Source: Siphonodentalium dalli
Taxonomy: Eukaryota > Mollusca > Scaphopoda > Gadilida > Siphonodentaliidae
Direction: 5' to 3'
NCBI GenBank assembly: GCA_032622095.1
Contig: CP136069.1
Span: 153,811,043-153,875,042 of the forward strand
DNA: 64,000 nt
Position numbers and translations under genes: made by a program. This document shows, piece by piece, positions 35,301 to 45,865 of the stretch. The notes beneath the pieces were generated by a model. It worked only from the letters and a program-made list of their open reading frames with translations. It made no database searches and was not told the DNA's origin. The first letter of the stretch is position 1. Each line of letters begins with the position of its first letter.

Positions 35301-35811
35301 GACCTATGTTTTGTGTGTTCCCCAATAAATCTAAGAAAAACAAGAAAACAAACGCTCTTTAAATATATTTAATAATCGGGAGTTGATAACGTCGAAATAC
35401 CATGATAAAGCAATAGTAGACCACTGCCCGCACGTCCAAAAACCGTTATGACGTAACAGCGTCATCCCCTAGCATTATGACGTAACCCCAATAAAGCAGC
35501 GACCCGATTACGTCATGTTCGGTTAAAAATAAATTCTGATGCTCACTATCTATCAAAAAGTTAGTTACGCTGGGGGAACATAGGATGTAATTTAGGTGTC
35601 TGGACCACAGACACAAGAGTAACGGATCCAAAATAGTGATTCCAGCGGCGTCCGCGCGATAAAAAAGTGACCTACAGGGCACGCCGCTGCAAATCTGCTG
35701 CTCAAAGTAGGTCAGACCTGGGAGCCAATGGGTGGACATTGATCTAATTGATCCCCCCGGAAAGATAAAAACCCTATGTAAAACGGACCGTTTTACATCA
35801 GCAGTAGCATG
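32303..35811. other. Noncoding; piggyBac-type ends and a 250-bp duplication
   Basis: TTAA followed by ccctttagcgttcag lies at 32360-32378, with a nearby duplicated gagcgccctgccg-gtagcgtcca. A terminus tgttgggtaaaggg followed by TTAA lies at 35082-35099 and matches the MITE at 58623-59014 exactly. A segment of about 250 bases is duplicated in tandem at about 34091-34340 and 34341-34575 (ggtacgcattcat, gattggtgcacatgtagatg). A G18 run lies at about 34858-34876. The rest shows no supported gene. Confidence 0.6.
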
Positions 35812-35900
35812 TCGCTGTAATCATTTCTCAACAGTAATTTGTTGGATACAGTCGCTTAGTTTGACTTCTTATGCCAAAATGACCGGAATATCTAATCTCA
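35812..35900 (+). CDS. Candidate first exon, copy 1
   Basis: Sequence tgtcgctgtaatcatttctc to an ATG at 35879 and seven codons (MTGISNL), then a strong donor CA|GTAAGT at 35901. The open phase (1) fits the acceptor at 38124. It follows directly on a pair of iterons, so the iterons may lie in its promoter. Confidence 0.4.
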
Positions 35901-36390
35901 GTAAGTACTTTTTGATTATAGTAGCTGCTTAGGAATATAATATAGGGAGCTTTGTGAAAAACGGGTGTCGATATGTAAAATGGACATTTTCATGTAAAAC
36001 GGTTTCCATATGTAAAACGAGCCATTTACATAGGCGGGGGGAATATGGACGGCGTTACCATGGTTGACAGACACGATGTACACGCTCTCCGAGATCTGTG
36101 GACGTTGCAGTTTAATGCCGGTGTGATCTGGTGATGTATAAAAACCCTATGTAAAACGCACACCCGTTTTACATAAAGATAAAAAGTCTTTCGCCCATAA
36201 ATCTTTATGTAAAGCGGTTTATGCAAAACGGACAAAATGAAAGTGAAAGTGAAATTGTTTCCCGCCCTATTTCCATTTTACATAAGTTGTTTACTAGCAT
36301 ATTTCGGTCGACCAATGAAACGGGCCGATTTGCATTGACGACCCTCCAATCAGCTACCGTTTAGCAATTTCCCGCCATATGACGCGTTTT

Positions 36391-36481
36391 TGTCGCTGTA
36401 ATCATTTCTCAACAGTAATTTGTTGGATACAGTCGCTTAGTTTGACTTCTTATGCCAAAATGACCGGAATATCTAATCTCA
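36391..36481 (+). CDS. Candidate first exon, copy 2
   Basis: Identical to 35812-35900, with ATG at 36460 and the same donor at 36482. Duplication of leader, start codon and splice donor together suggests two alternative 5' ends for the gene at 38124-39738. Confidence 0.4.
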
Positions 36482-36866
36482 GTAAGTACTTTTTGATTAT
36501 TAATCGCGGATTTTGTTCCAAATTGAAACCGTTTTACATATGAACTTTTAGGAGTTTCAATCAAACCGTTTTACATATGAACTTTAACATAATTATGTAC
36601 GGAATTTTTAGACTTTTTGGGTATGCATTTAGAGCATGCTATAGCGAATTTAAAAACAAACTGGTTAATATCTAATCTCAGTAAGTACTTTTTGATTATT
36701 AATCGCGGATTTTGTTCCAAATTGAAACCGTTTTACATATGAACTTTTAGGAGTTTCAATCAAACCGTTTTACAACTGAACTTTAACATAATTATGTACG
36801 GAATTTTTTGACTTTTTGGGTATGCTTTAGAGCATGCTATAGCGAATTTAAAAACAAACTGGTTAA
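36467..36866. repeat. 200-bp tandem duplication
   Basis: Two near-identical units (36467-36666 and 36667-36866), each holding the donor region ctcagtaagtact, two iterons (one mutated to gttttacaactg in the second unit), and ending aaaaacaaactggtta. Confidence 0.9.
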
Positions 36867-37053
36867 AACCTTAGGCCGTTAGGGGCATGTTATAACTCAA
36901 AACTATCACCAAGTATTCATAGTAATAATTGTTATGCCCATGAAAAACGTAAGATTCCCTGGCACTAAACCTACAAAATAAGTCTGTTAAAGAATATAAG
37001 AAAAAATAATTAAAATTGTAAAAAATAACAACAAATGATGAAAAATTGTTAGA

Positions 37054-37120
37054 CCAATGCATTCTCTTATATATGCGAGGCGACCTATGGTCGACTCGCA
37101 TATATAAGAGAATGCATTGG
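37054..37120. repeat. 67-bp perfect-type hairpin (ccaatgcattctc)
   Basis: ccaatgcattctcttatata and tatataagagaatgcattgg flank gcgaggcgacctatggtcgactcgc. The same hairpin is at 58773-58839, 58921-58987 and 63697-63763, with one arm at 37999-38032. It belongs to a dispersed MITE family with following cacagggtaaa. Confidence 0.9.
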
Positions 37121-37154
37121 CACAGGGTAAATGCGTTGATACAAAAATCTGACC

Positions 37155-37317
37155 TGCAAATAACTTTTGATATGCAAAAAAAAATATTAAACCTCACTGT
37201 TACTTTTCTTTCACTGTAAAACGGGGCATGGGTGTAAAAATGTTATTTTCTGGTTTAAAGCGGTTTATGCAAAACGGACCACTAGGAAAGGTCCGTTTTA
37301 CATCAACACTACCAAAA
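37155..37317 (+). repeat. 163-bp direct repeat flanking the spliced gene, left copy
   Basis: Contains tgcaaataactttt, cctcactgttacttttc, ctgtaaaacggggcatgggtg and ends tcaacactaccaaaa. A near-identical copy lies at 40153-40315 in the same orientation, on the other side of the three-exon gene. Confidence 0.9.
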
Positions 37318-37660
37318 AGCTGTCCCGTTTTACATAGGGGGCTTTATGTAAAACGGAAGTGGGTGTTGGGACTTGAAACAGATACCAAACACTCACTTCC
37401 GTTTTACATAAAGCCCCCTATGTAAAACGGGAGAGCTTTTGGTAGCGTTGATGTAAAACGGTCCGTTTTACATAGGATTTCCTTATGGTTTTTTTATCCA
37501 CATTCCAATAAAACTGGCATGTTCTCCCGGGTGTCCGTTTTACATAGGGGCTTTATGTGAAACGGAAGTGTTACATTGGCATTAAAGTGCAACGTCCTCA
37601 GATCTCTGGAAATGGAACCCTATGTAAAACAGACCGTTTTACATCAACACTACAAAAAAC
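37310..37660. repeat. Second copy of the palindromic iteron core
   Basis: Matches 30320-30655 almost base for base, including gacttgaaacagatacc, aactggcatgttctcccggg and aaagtgcaacgtcctcag. It therefore links the rep locus to this locus 7 kb away. No nonanucleotide stem-loop is present here. Further partial duplicates follow at 37743-37820 and 37921-38000. Confidence 0.9.
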
Positions 37661-38123
37661 TGTCTTTATGTAAAACGGGTGTCCGTTTTATATAGGGGGC
37701 TTTATGTAAAACGGAAGTGGGTGTTGGGACTTGAAACAGATACGCACACCCGTTTTACATAAAAATGGCTTTTGTTTTCACACAACAGGTAGTGTTGATG
37801 TAAAACGGTCCGTTTTACATATGGTTTTTATCCCCCGCCCCCCGCCTATATAAAAACCCTATGTAAAACGGACCGTTTTACATCAACACTTCCGTTTTAC
37901 ATAAAGCCCCCTATGTAAAACGCACACCCGTTTTACATAAAAATGGCTTTTGTTTTCACACAACAGGTAGTGTTGATGTAAAACGGTCCGTTTTACATAT
38001 GGTCGACTCGCATATATAAGAGAATGCATTGGCACAGGGTAAATGGGTTGATACAAAAATCTGACCTGGCACTGAAAGGGTTAATTATTTTACTTAATAG
38101 GGTATTATTTCTTTTTATTCCAG

Positions 38124-38798
38124 TTCTGGGGCTATGCAAGTATAAAGCGCCTAATCATTGGTGGCCGGTGATGTCAGTTGTCGCTGGTGAATGAAAGTGG
38201 ATTGGCGCGGAGGGGGATGATTTTACCGAAGATGAGTACCCACCAATTAAGCCGGCTTCAACAAAGAATAAGACATTGGCGCTAGCATATGATGAGGCTG
38301 ATTTGATTTTCAATGGCCTTAACAAAGGGCGGCCTTCGCCGACACAGTCGCCGTTGCCGAATCTGACAGAGTCGCCGACACATTCGCCGTTGCCGAATCA
38401 TACAGAGTCGCCGACACATTCGCCGTTGCCGAATCAGACAGTCGCCGACACATTCGCCGTTGCCGAATCAGACAGAGTCACCGTTGCCGACACAGACACA
38501 GTCGCCGGAAAAGTCAAGACGTACCTCGTCTCGACAGTCAAGACGTACCTCGCCTCAAAAAGGGATAAAAAGACCTTCAGCGACACAGTCAAGGTCACCG
38601 TCGCCTTTGCCGACAACGTCAACCCATACCTCGCCTCGAAAAGGGATAAAAAGACCTTCAGCGACACAGTCAAGGTCACCGTCGCCTTTGCCGACAACGT
38701 CAACCCATACCTCGCCTCGAAAGACACAGTCAAGGTCACCGTCGCCTTTGCCGACAACGTCAACCCATACCTCGCCTCGAAAAGGGATAAAAAGACAG
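38124..38798 (+). pseudogene. Low-complexity Ser/Pro/Arg exon of an unknown gene
   Basis: Starts after tttttattccag and ends at cag|gtaatt in phase 0. The first part has HWWPVMSVV, loosely like a PWWP motif, then a TGA at 38192-38194. The same frame continues with acidic DDFTEDEYPP and repeats of SPTHSPLPN, until a 2-base loss near 38436 moves the true repeat frame. From there the product reads SPEKSRRTSSRQSRR and SPRKGIKRPSATQSRSPSPL, in 81-base units (the third shortened by 21). It is disordered, basic and SR-like. Function is unknown; iterons surround it. Confidence 0.5.
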
Positions 38799-38849
38799 GT
38801 AATTTTATTATAATTTCATTATAAAAACATACCATTTAGTAAAGGTATA

Positions 38850-39306
38850 TGTTAAACGAGTCCCATGTTGGACGTTTGAAAGGTAATTTCTATGTTTTAC
38901 AGAGACATATGTAATAGGTCACTGTCAAACTGATATGTAAAACGGGGCATGGGTGTAAAAAGACCATTTTGCATAGGTGTGTACATGTATCAGTTCTATT
39001 TATATTAAACGAGTCCCATGTTGGACGTTTGAAAGGTAATTTCTATGTTTTACAGAGACATATGTAATAGGTCACTGTCAAACTGATATGTAAAACGGGG
39101 CATGGGTGTAAAAAGACCATTTTGCATAGGTGTGTACATGTATCAATTCTATTTATATTAAACGAGTCCCATGTTGGACGTTTGAAAGGTAATTTCTATG
39201 TTTTACAGAGAAATATGTAATAGGTCACTGTCAAACTGATATGTAAAACGGGGCATGGGTGTAAAAAGACCATTTTGCATAGGTGTGTACATGTATCAGT
39301 TCTATT
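38850..39306. repeat. 153-bp tandem repeat, three copies, each with an iteron
   Basis: Unit spacing is 153 bases (tcccatgttgg at 38861, 39014, 39167). Each unit includes tatgtaaaacggggcatggg, the complement of the block just upstream of the rep start codon. It fills the intron between 38798 and 39346. Confidence 0.92.
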
Positions 39307-39345
39307 TTTTGGTATGTTAAACGGCAATGTTACTTTTCTTTTCAG

Positions 39346-39738
39346 CGTGCCGAGTCTACACCGAGAAAAGATGTTGCCAAGCCTACACCCAACTCAAAGA
39401 AAATGAAAAGAGAATACATGAAGTTGATCAACAAAAAATTCATAAATGACACCCACCCGTCGGTACAAAAGACGTATGCAGGAAGACCGTCAAGGACGCA
39501 GCACGGCCAATTTGAAGCATCTGATGTGCCTTCTTTGAAGGAAACTATCAAAGCTAAATGGTGTGACAACATAAGACTCACGTGCAAATCTAAAGGAGGT
39601 TGTTTGAATTGTTCTCTGCACAATCAAGCGTCTGTATATACACACATATATAGATATCACTGTACCTACAAGACGCCTAAGTCTGATGAAGTAAAACAAC
39701 CCAGAAAGGGCAAACGATTCCAAATAGTTTATTGCTAG
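39346..39738 (+). CDS. Terminal exon with Cys/His cluster, unknown protein
   Basis: Follows cttttcag in phase 0, matching the exon ending at 38798, and ends at TAG 39738. About 130 codons: basic start (STPRKDVAKPTPNSKK), middle with KKFINDTHPSVQKTYAGRP, then WCDNIRLTCKSKGGCLNCSLH and a His/Tyr-rich segment, basic end. The Cys/His spacing could bind zinc. No family recognised. A degraded copy of its end follows at 39889-40105. Confidence 0.55.
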   Translation, partial: RAESTPRKDVAKPTPNSKKMKREYMKLINKKFINDTHPSVQKTYAGRPSRTQHGQFEASDVPSLKETIKAKWCDNIRLTCKSKGGCLNCSLHNQASVYTHIYRYHCTYKTPKSDEVKQPRKGKRFQIVYC

Positions 39739-39755
39739 TAATTCTTTATACATGT

Positions 39756-40105
39756 ATCTTCATTCAACCAAAAACAATAAGTAACTCTTTATGTGCCGAA
39801 TCAAAATTTTAGCAAACAGCGTGTATCTTCATTCAACCAAAAACAATAAGTAACTCTTTATGTGCCGAATCAAAATTGGAGCAAACAGCGTACCTTCCTT
39901 AAAGGAGACAATAAATGGTTTGACGGTATCAAGCTAATGTCGAAAGGAGGTTGTTTGCTGTTTGTTTTGTTTCACTGCATAATGGTATGCTTCTGTGTAT
40001 ACTCACATTTACAGGTACCATTGCAAGACACCTTCATCCGAAGAACTTGTATGGCTTTTGTATCAACCCATATTTCCTTGATAATTTTTCAGATTTATGG
40101 ATTAT
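39756..40105 (+). pseudogene. Degraded duplicate of the terminal exon
   Basis: A 67-base segment (tatcttcattcaaccaaaaa) is tandemly duplicated at 39756 and 39823, then gacaataaatggtttgacgg...tgtcgaaaggaggttgtttg mirrors the gctaaatggtgtgacaac...tctaaaggaggttgtttg of the exon above. Cys residues and frame are partly lost. Confidence 0.6.
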
Positions 40106-40447
40106 AATAATGTGATACATTGATGGAAAGAGCTCTTCAGCATTATTATTATTGCAAATAACTTTTTATATGCAAAAAAAAATATTAAACCTCACTGTTA
40201 CTTTTCTTTCACTGTAAAACGGGGCATGGGTGTAAAAATGTTATTTTCTGGTTTAAAGCGGTTTATGCAAAACGGACCACTAGGAAAGGTCCGTTTTACA
40301 TCAACACTACCAAAAGGATATAGCTGTGAAATATCTACTACAATTTTACATTTCTGAAGGTGAAATTCACCCACATTCTTGAATACAGAAATAATTAGTG
40401 CTCCCTGGGTTTGACTTTTACAACAACATAATTTTTTTTATATCCAG

Positions 40448-40809
40448 TTATTCCAGCACATTGCTTCAAAACTAAGGATGCTTGGAGCGAAACTGTGCCC
40501 CTCTTACAGAGTAGATTACAAAATATAGCTTTATCTATCGAGAATAGATTCAATCTGAATGCAGTGATCAAAATCGAAGAAATTGTTTCGTTGGTCAGTC
40601 AACTGGCTGATGTATTAAATGTTGATGGCTGTTTATCTTTGCTGGAAGAGAGTTTGAGGATTATTACAAATGAGATGGACTATCAAACAGATGTTTTGAA
40701 AATACCAAAACCTTTACAGCTCACTGGAAATCGAGGTTGTACAAGATATATAATCCCACGCTCAATGCACAGGCAACTTGTAGAAAAATATTTTAAAAAT
40801 ATACATTAA
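40448..40809 (+). CDS. Isolated terminal exon, expanded-family protein
   Basis: Starts after tatccag in phase 1 and runs 120 codons to TAA. The product is helical (VPLLQSRLQNIALSIENRF, SLVSQLADVLNVDGC) and ends LQLTGNRGCTRYIIPRSMHR. The TG-x-R-G-x-x-x-(Y/F)-x-I-P-R pattern resembles the segment before the winged-helix and integrase part of several TE-derived invertebrate proteins (family knowledge, weak). If so, the rest is missing. Confidence 0.5.
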
Positions 40810-40995
40810 ATAATCAGATAGAAAGGCAAGACGCTTGGTGGCACCCTTACCGGCGGTAGCGTTGAGTTTCTAACTTACCACACCGATTGTGGTCGGGTAA
40901 ACGGGATTATCACGTATATTTCGACATTCGAATGTGATAGAAACCCTCCTTACCTATGGGAAGCCAAATTGACATTTAATAAATAATTGAGCTTT

Positions 40996-41112
40996 AAGCG
41001 CAATAAGGAATCCCTTATTATGCTTAAGCGCAATAAGGAAAGATCTTATTGCGCTTAAAAGGAATCTCTTATTGCGCTTAAGCGCAATAAGGAATATTCT
41101 TATTGCGCTTAA
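40996..41112. repeat. Palindromic array around gcgcTTAAgcgc
   Basis: Several copies of cttattgcgcttaagcgcaataag in full or half form. The last half-unit ends in TTAA (41109-41112), exactly where the piggyBac terminus begins. Confidence 0.85.
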
Positions 41113-42443
41113 CCCTTAAGGGCCGATATACGAATAATACGTGTTTTCAAATTTCCCGCCGGAATATTCGCGTGTGGACCGCCCACCCGGAACTTCTAGT
41201 TTGAATTGAATGCGCATATATCTATGACGTAGTACGCAATGCAAATGGTCGACATCGATCGAATATTTTGATCAATATTTTTAATTTTATCGAGCCATCT
41301 GTTTACATTTACTTCCGGGATTAGTAAACTGAAAATGAAATGCCAACCTTGAGGTCAAAACCGGCGGAAATACCCGTTTATAGCGACATTGATAGCGACG
41401 AATCGAGACGATGAGACAGGTGATGTCTCACCTGTGGCAACAGGTGGGTGGAGTGAAAATGTTGTTCCTCACCGGATACCAATATTTGATCAAACTGATT
41501 GCGGCCCAGTTCATAATTTGGACACCAGTTCTTCAGAACCTGATGATCACAGATGAAATAATTAAACATATTCAACACAATATAAAGATGAATCTGTGAT
41601 ATTGAAAAATTGGACATTCACTAATGACACTGAGATCCGAGCGCTGATTGGAGTTCTCCTCGCCATGGCAATTGCACAATTACCCTCAGTTCGTGATCAT
41701 TGGAGTGTCAATCCTTGGCTACGTTCACCAAAGATTGCTGAAGTGTTCACTCGGGACCGCTTTGAATCTGTCTTACATTTTATCCACGTCAATGACAATG
41801 AATATGATTTGCCGATTACCTCCACCGCACGGGATAAATTATTCAAAATCAGACCTTTTTTGAATATGGTGTCAGTTCAGTTTTTGAAGTGTTGCAAACC
41901 ATCACAACCAGTAAGCATTGACGAGAGCATGATCACCTTCAAGGGAAGATCGTCAATAAAATAGTATATGCCCAAAAAGCAGATCAAACATGGTTTTAAA
42001 AATTGGGTCATGGCATGTCCGAACACAGGTTATACATACGGATTTGATGTCTACACAGGAAAGGGCGCGTCTGATTCGGAAGGCGAAAACCTTGGTGCAA
42101 AGGTTGTAAACAGACTTGTGTCGCTTTTACCGTACAACAAAACAAACTACATCGTTCATTGTGATCGTTTCTTTTCTTCCTGTTGCTGGAACAGAGCTTG
42201 TTGGATGACAATATCTACTTTTGTGGGACAATTATGTCAAATCGTAAGGGAATGCCGAATGAACTAAAAGACAAAAAGGTGCTAAATAAAATTGACCGGG
42301 GAGAAAGCATGGTTCGACAAAAAGGAAAGATTAGCGTTGCTGCATGGAAGGATAATAAGCCTATCCATATGATATCTACAGCCTATCCTGTTATCGGCAA
42401 CACAACATGTAAAAGACGAAACAAGACTGGTGAACAAAAAGAG
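41113..42443 (+). pseudogene. piggyBac transposase, N-terminal and central part
   Basis: TTAA plus cccttaaggg at 41109-41122 looks like a piggyBac left end. The transposase frame, with stops in the first 250 bases, becomes clear at 41596: FTRDRFESVLHFIHVND, SIDESMITFKGR (first catalytic Asp), a TAG at 41962-41964, then MPKKQIKHGFKNWVMA, HCDRFFSS (second catalytic Asp), a frame change near 42180, and NIYFCGTIMSNRKGMP. This follows the PGBD4/piggyBac DDE order. It is cut at 42443 by another element; the remainder is at 46731. Confidence 0.85.
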
Positions 42444-42868
42444 CAGCCCTGGGAATTAAGGAAAATTTGCCTAGGCAATATATTTGATGAGGAGAAAAAA
42501 ATCGGCGTAGGCAATAACAGATTTTACCTAGGCAATTTTGCAACAATAATGCCATCTCAAATCAATATGATTCAATAATAACCTAAAATGTTTAGTTATT
42601 TTGGGGAACATTATTTCCAGGCCACTACTCAACATTATGTACAATTCCACATATCATCTCCAAAATAAGTGTCCATACACCGGGTAGTTAGTTAATGGCC
42701 CAGAGCCATGGAAACAATTGTAGGACAATATATGTAAAGAGTGATTTAAGGAAGTCATTTTGGCTAAAGACACAAATCAATTTTAGTAACCCAATGAACT
42801 TGTATCACCTAGGAAATATAATTGCCTAGGCAAACAAATTTTGCCTCTGCTTTTAGGGTTGAAGTTTT

Positions 42869-44810
42869 TAGAGTTGAAACGATTAATTGACTAGTCGTAG
42901 ACGACGCTGAAATGTCAGAACGTCGACTCTGAATTTTGCCGTCGACTAGTCGGAATATAGTGTATTAGTTTTATGTATAACGTTTTCAAGATCGATTCCG
43001 GCATAAACGGTGTTAACTGCGCGTAAGTTATGGTCAGTATAACGTTTGGTGGCACCTGGAATTGGCAGTGTTACTAGTATAGACACACACGGACAGGTGA
43101 CCCGACTTAATTGGACGAATGAAATTGACAACACAATGTCTCACTCGTCGTTTGAGGTCAAAGACATGATGGCAATGATTGACGCGGCTTTGTAGTTTGT
43201 CCGAGACCGCTTTGATACAGACACTGTGTATATTTCCATTGATCTCGCACCGTCGGATTATGATGCGACTCTGGGTGAAGGTCGCTTAAGGTGACGTCAT
43301 TTGTGCTACCATATATAAATGATACTGACATTAAGAACTGGCTATATATCTACAACGTAGCCTATACAGTTACTATAGGGCGTATTTAGTCGGAACATTA
43401 ACATTTTATAGTGACACCGCTCGGCACCGGTTTATTGGTGATAACGTGACTAAACAAAATAATCTCGGAACGCTGATATTAAATTTAAAACCTATATAAA
43501 TGATCATGTATCTAATCATTATCCACCACATGTCTAATTACGTGCGCTCGCGCAACAGTATGGCGATCAGACAGATTCGTAGATTGGTGTCACCCTACTC
43601 CGTTTCACTCCATGACGTCACCAAAAACGACGTAAAACCTCATGGCGTTCTAACATTTTTACTGTGCCGCGTTTTTGCTATGTTTATTTTATGTGTTGTT
43701 TTCGATTATTTGTTTGTCGCCGATATCGCCATTTGTCGGGATTCCCTGTTTCTATATTTAAAACTGGCATGCTCGTAGTGAGCCTCGATTTCGATTTTTT
43801 CTCCCAGGTCAAAATACGTCAGAGTTATGACAAAAATAGATCGACCTACATTTTCTCCATCCGAACTCTACATCAAAGAGTCTATAGACTCCTTCGGGAC
43901 CTACATAGACTCCTTCATTTGGGTATTTTTACTTATAATTGGGAAGTTGGGAATCATTTTTGGTTCGTGCGAAGACCTCTTTTTATCGTGTGGGAAAAGA
44001 GAGACATTCAAAACGCGATTTCGTAATTCGATGCAATAGGCTGAATAGCCTAACCTTCAGCCGAGTTCCGGGTCAAATACGACGAATGACGTAACACAAA
44101 ACAAAACGCATTTGTTGACACAAACACCGTTTGAAGAGTTTATTATTACGTAAGATGATCGTTATTGATTAATTATTGATTAATTATTGATATTTATTGT
44201 TGCATATTGGCTGCTATCAATATTTACACAAATAGTATTAATTATTTCTTATAATTGCTCCTTTGGTCAACTTTGACTATCGGAAAATGAAAATCAAAAT
44301 ATGCCGCTGAAAAAAATGTAATCGATATTAAAGTCTCATCCTTTCGGCAACATGGAATTGGTTTTAATTACTTAAATGATTAATATAGTAATTTGCCTTT
44401 TATCTGTGATGAAATGAGAAATGGTAATTGTCTTTTTTTGCTAACATTAAATTAAATTAAATAAATTAAGTAAAATACAGTGAAATTATTTTTTAAATTA
44501 TTGTTTATTACGTTTTTGCGCACGTTGGCATCTCTCTGAGTGCATTCTAGTTATATAATTGCATTCAGTGTGTTGGATAAATATCAAGATGTTTACAGTA
44601 TTATTTCCCAAATAAATTGGTGTGTATGCAGGGAAATGCGCAACGCAATAGACCGTCATTGCATCAGTCATCAGTGTACGCCATGTACGATGAATTTTCC
44701 GTACAATGGTATGTTTGAAAGTTTTGATATTGGGTACCGACTAGTCGACGCAACGCGACCTTTGGGCCTCGACTAGTCGACTCTGAAATTCACTAATCGT
44801 TTCAACACTA
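42869..44810. mobile_element. 1.94-kb non-autonomous hAT element
   Basis: Termini TAGAGTTGAAACGATTA and complementary AATCGTTTCAACACTA, flanked by the 8-bp duplication gaagtttt (42861-42868 and 44811-44818), which is the hAT signature. Subterminal gactagtcg motifs occur at both ends. No transposase frame is recognised; the open frames inside are short. Confidence 0.88.
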
Positions 44811-44902
44811 GAAGTTTTACCTAGGCATTGCCTATTGCCTAGGCTAATTCCCAGGGCTGTATAAATCATGCACAATATTCAATATGATATGTTATTTTAC
44901 AG

Positions 44903-45001
44903 TTAAGGCGAAAAAGTCGAAGACGGTGGGAAAATCAGATGATCATGTGGACAATAGGAAGGCCATGAAAGAGAGGTTTCTGGCAGAGGCCCTAACAACC
45001 A
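44903..45001 (+). CDS. Trapped exon 1, Lys/acidic segment
   Basis: A 99-base exon between tattttacag and CA|GTAAGT, phase 1 to phase 1. It encodes KAKKSKTVGKSDDHVDNRK and KERFLAEAL. No domain. Phase agrees with the next exon. Confidence 0.5.
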
Positions 45002-45433
45002 GTAAGTAATTACCATAAACACAACAATAAAGAGCGTTCACATGATCATTGTTACATCATTATTTGTATTAAAATATAAAAATGTAACAATTTGCAGGCA
45101 TATTATTTGCAATTAATAGTATTTTACTGTTATTACTCATTATGGCGGTTTTTGTTGGAAGTGAATATTTTAGCAGCATATACCCACCGCCAACACCGCC
45201 CATATCTTTAAGTGTTGTATGGTATGTCTGATTCTACATGTATGTACATTTGAGTTATATTTCTATACATTGTAATACATCTACCACTATCTTCAAAGTA
45301 ATTGACTTGAAAAATGGAGATGATACCCCGGTAATGACAACGTTATCCACAGTTGTAACAATAGCTCTTAATATACTATAAGCATTGTTTCTCTGGCTGT
45401 AATTTGCTAATTATATTGTACATAAATCCTTAG

Positions 45434-45559
45434 ATAACACAGAATCGGAGGAAAATGGACCACCGTTACCGATCATGCCGTCGACAGGATCAGAATCATG
45501 TCCACTATCAACACAAACTCAACAGAGTGGAACCAAAGGAGCTGATAACAACAAGAAAG
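45434..45559 (+). CDS. Trapped exon 2, Ser/Gln-rich segment
   Basis: A 126-base exon between ccttag and aaag|gtatta, phase 1 to phase 1, in frame with 45001. It encodes SEENGPPLPIMPSTGSE and TQTQQSG, low complexity. Both trapped exons may belong to the recombinase-type gene whose catalytic exons are at 57874-59415, but no direct link is shown. Confidence 0.5.
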
Positions 45560-45865
45560 GTATTAAGTTGTTTATATATTTCCGATTGTCATCGTATTAC
45601 ATTGTGCTGGTCATTATTGTGGCCATTTTCAAGTGTAGAAATATAACTGGACTATCATGAAAACCCTATTAAAACTGACTCCGGAAGTCATTTTGGCTAA
45701 GAGGTTCTATTTCTGATAGACACAAATCAATTTTAGTAACCCAATGAACTTGTATCACCAAGGAAATATAATTTGCCTCTGCTTTTACGGTTGAAGTTTT
45801 ACCTAGGCATTGCCTATTGCCTAGGCTAATTCCCAGGGCTGAAAGAGTATCCAATCCTACCATGC

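Larger units (their letters stand above)
30077..40315. repeat. Field of iteron-like motif ATGTAAAACGG
   Basis: About 50 copies of ATGTAAAACGG or its complement (one mismatch allowed) occur in two clusters, 30077-31017 and 35774-40315. They often pair as ccgttttacat...atgtaaaacgg palindromes separated by about 10 bases, such as tccgttttacatagggg with ctttatgtaaaacgg. One copy lies between each origin and each rep start. In CRESS viruses, iterons beside the origin are Rep-binding sites; this density over 10 kb is far beyond a normal origin. Rep binding here is inferred. Confidence 0.85.
42444..45841. mobile_element. Composite insertion with CAGCCCTGGGAATTA ends in piggyBac
   Basis: The left end at 42444 and right end at 45841 are complementary (cagccctgggaatta), flanked by aaagag on both sides (42438-42443, 45842-45847). 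Subterminal sequence cctaggca recurs. A second right end lies inside at about 44819-44859, and internal sequence gtcattttggcta...cccaatgaacttgtatcacc is present twice (42754 and 45690). So the element contains one nested hAT plus about 830 bases of foreign sequence with two exons, bounded by MITE segments. Confidence 0.75.

Noticed and set aside
30140-38000. CRISPR-like array of short repeats
   Set aside because: The atgtaaaacgg copies are unevenly spaced, in both orientations and partly nested; no constant spacers or cas genes, and the context is eukaryotic.
38434-38835. 133-codon minus-strand frame opposite the SPRK repeats
   Set aside because: Shadow of an 81-bp in-frame repeat; the plus strand has matching splice sites and phases.
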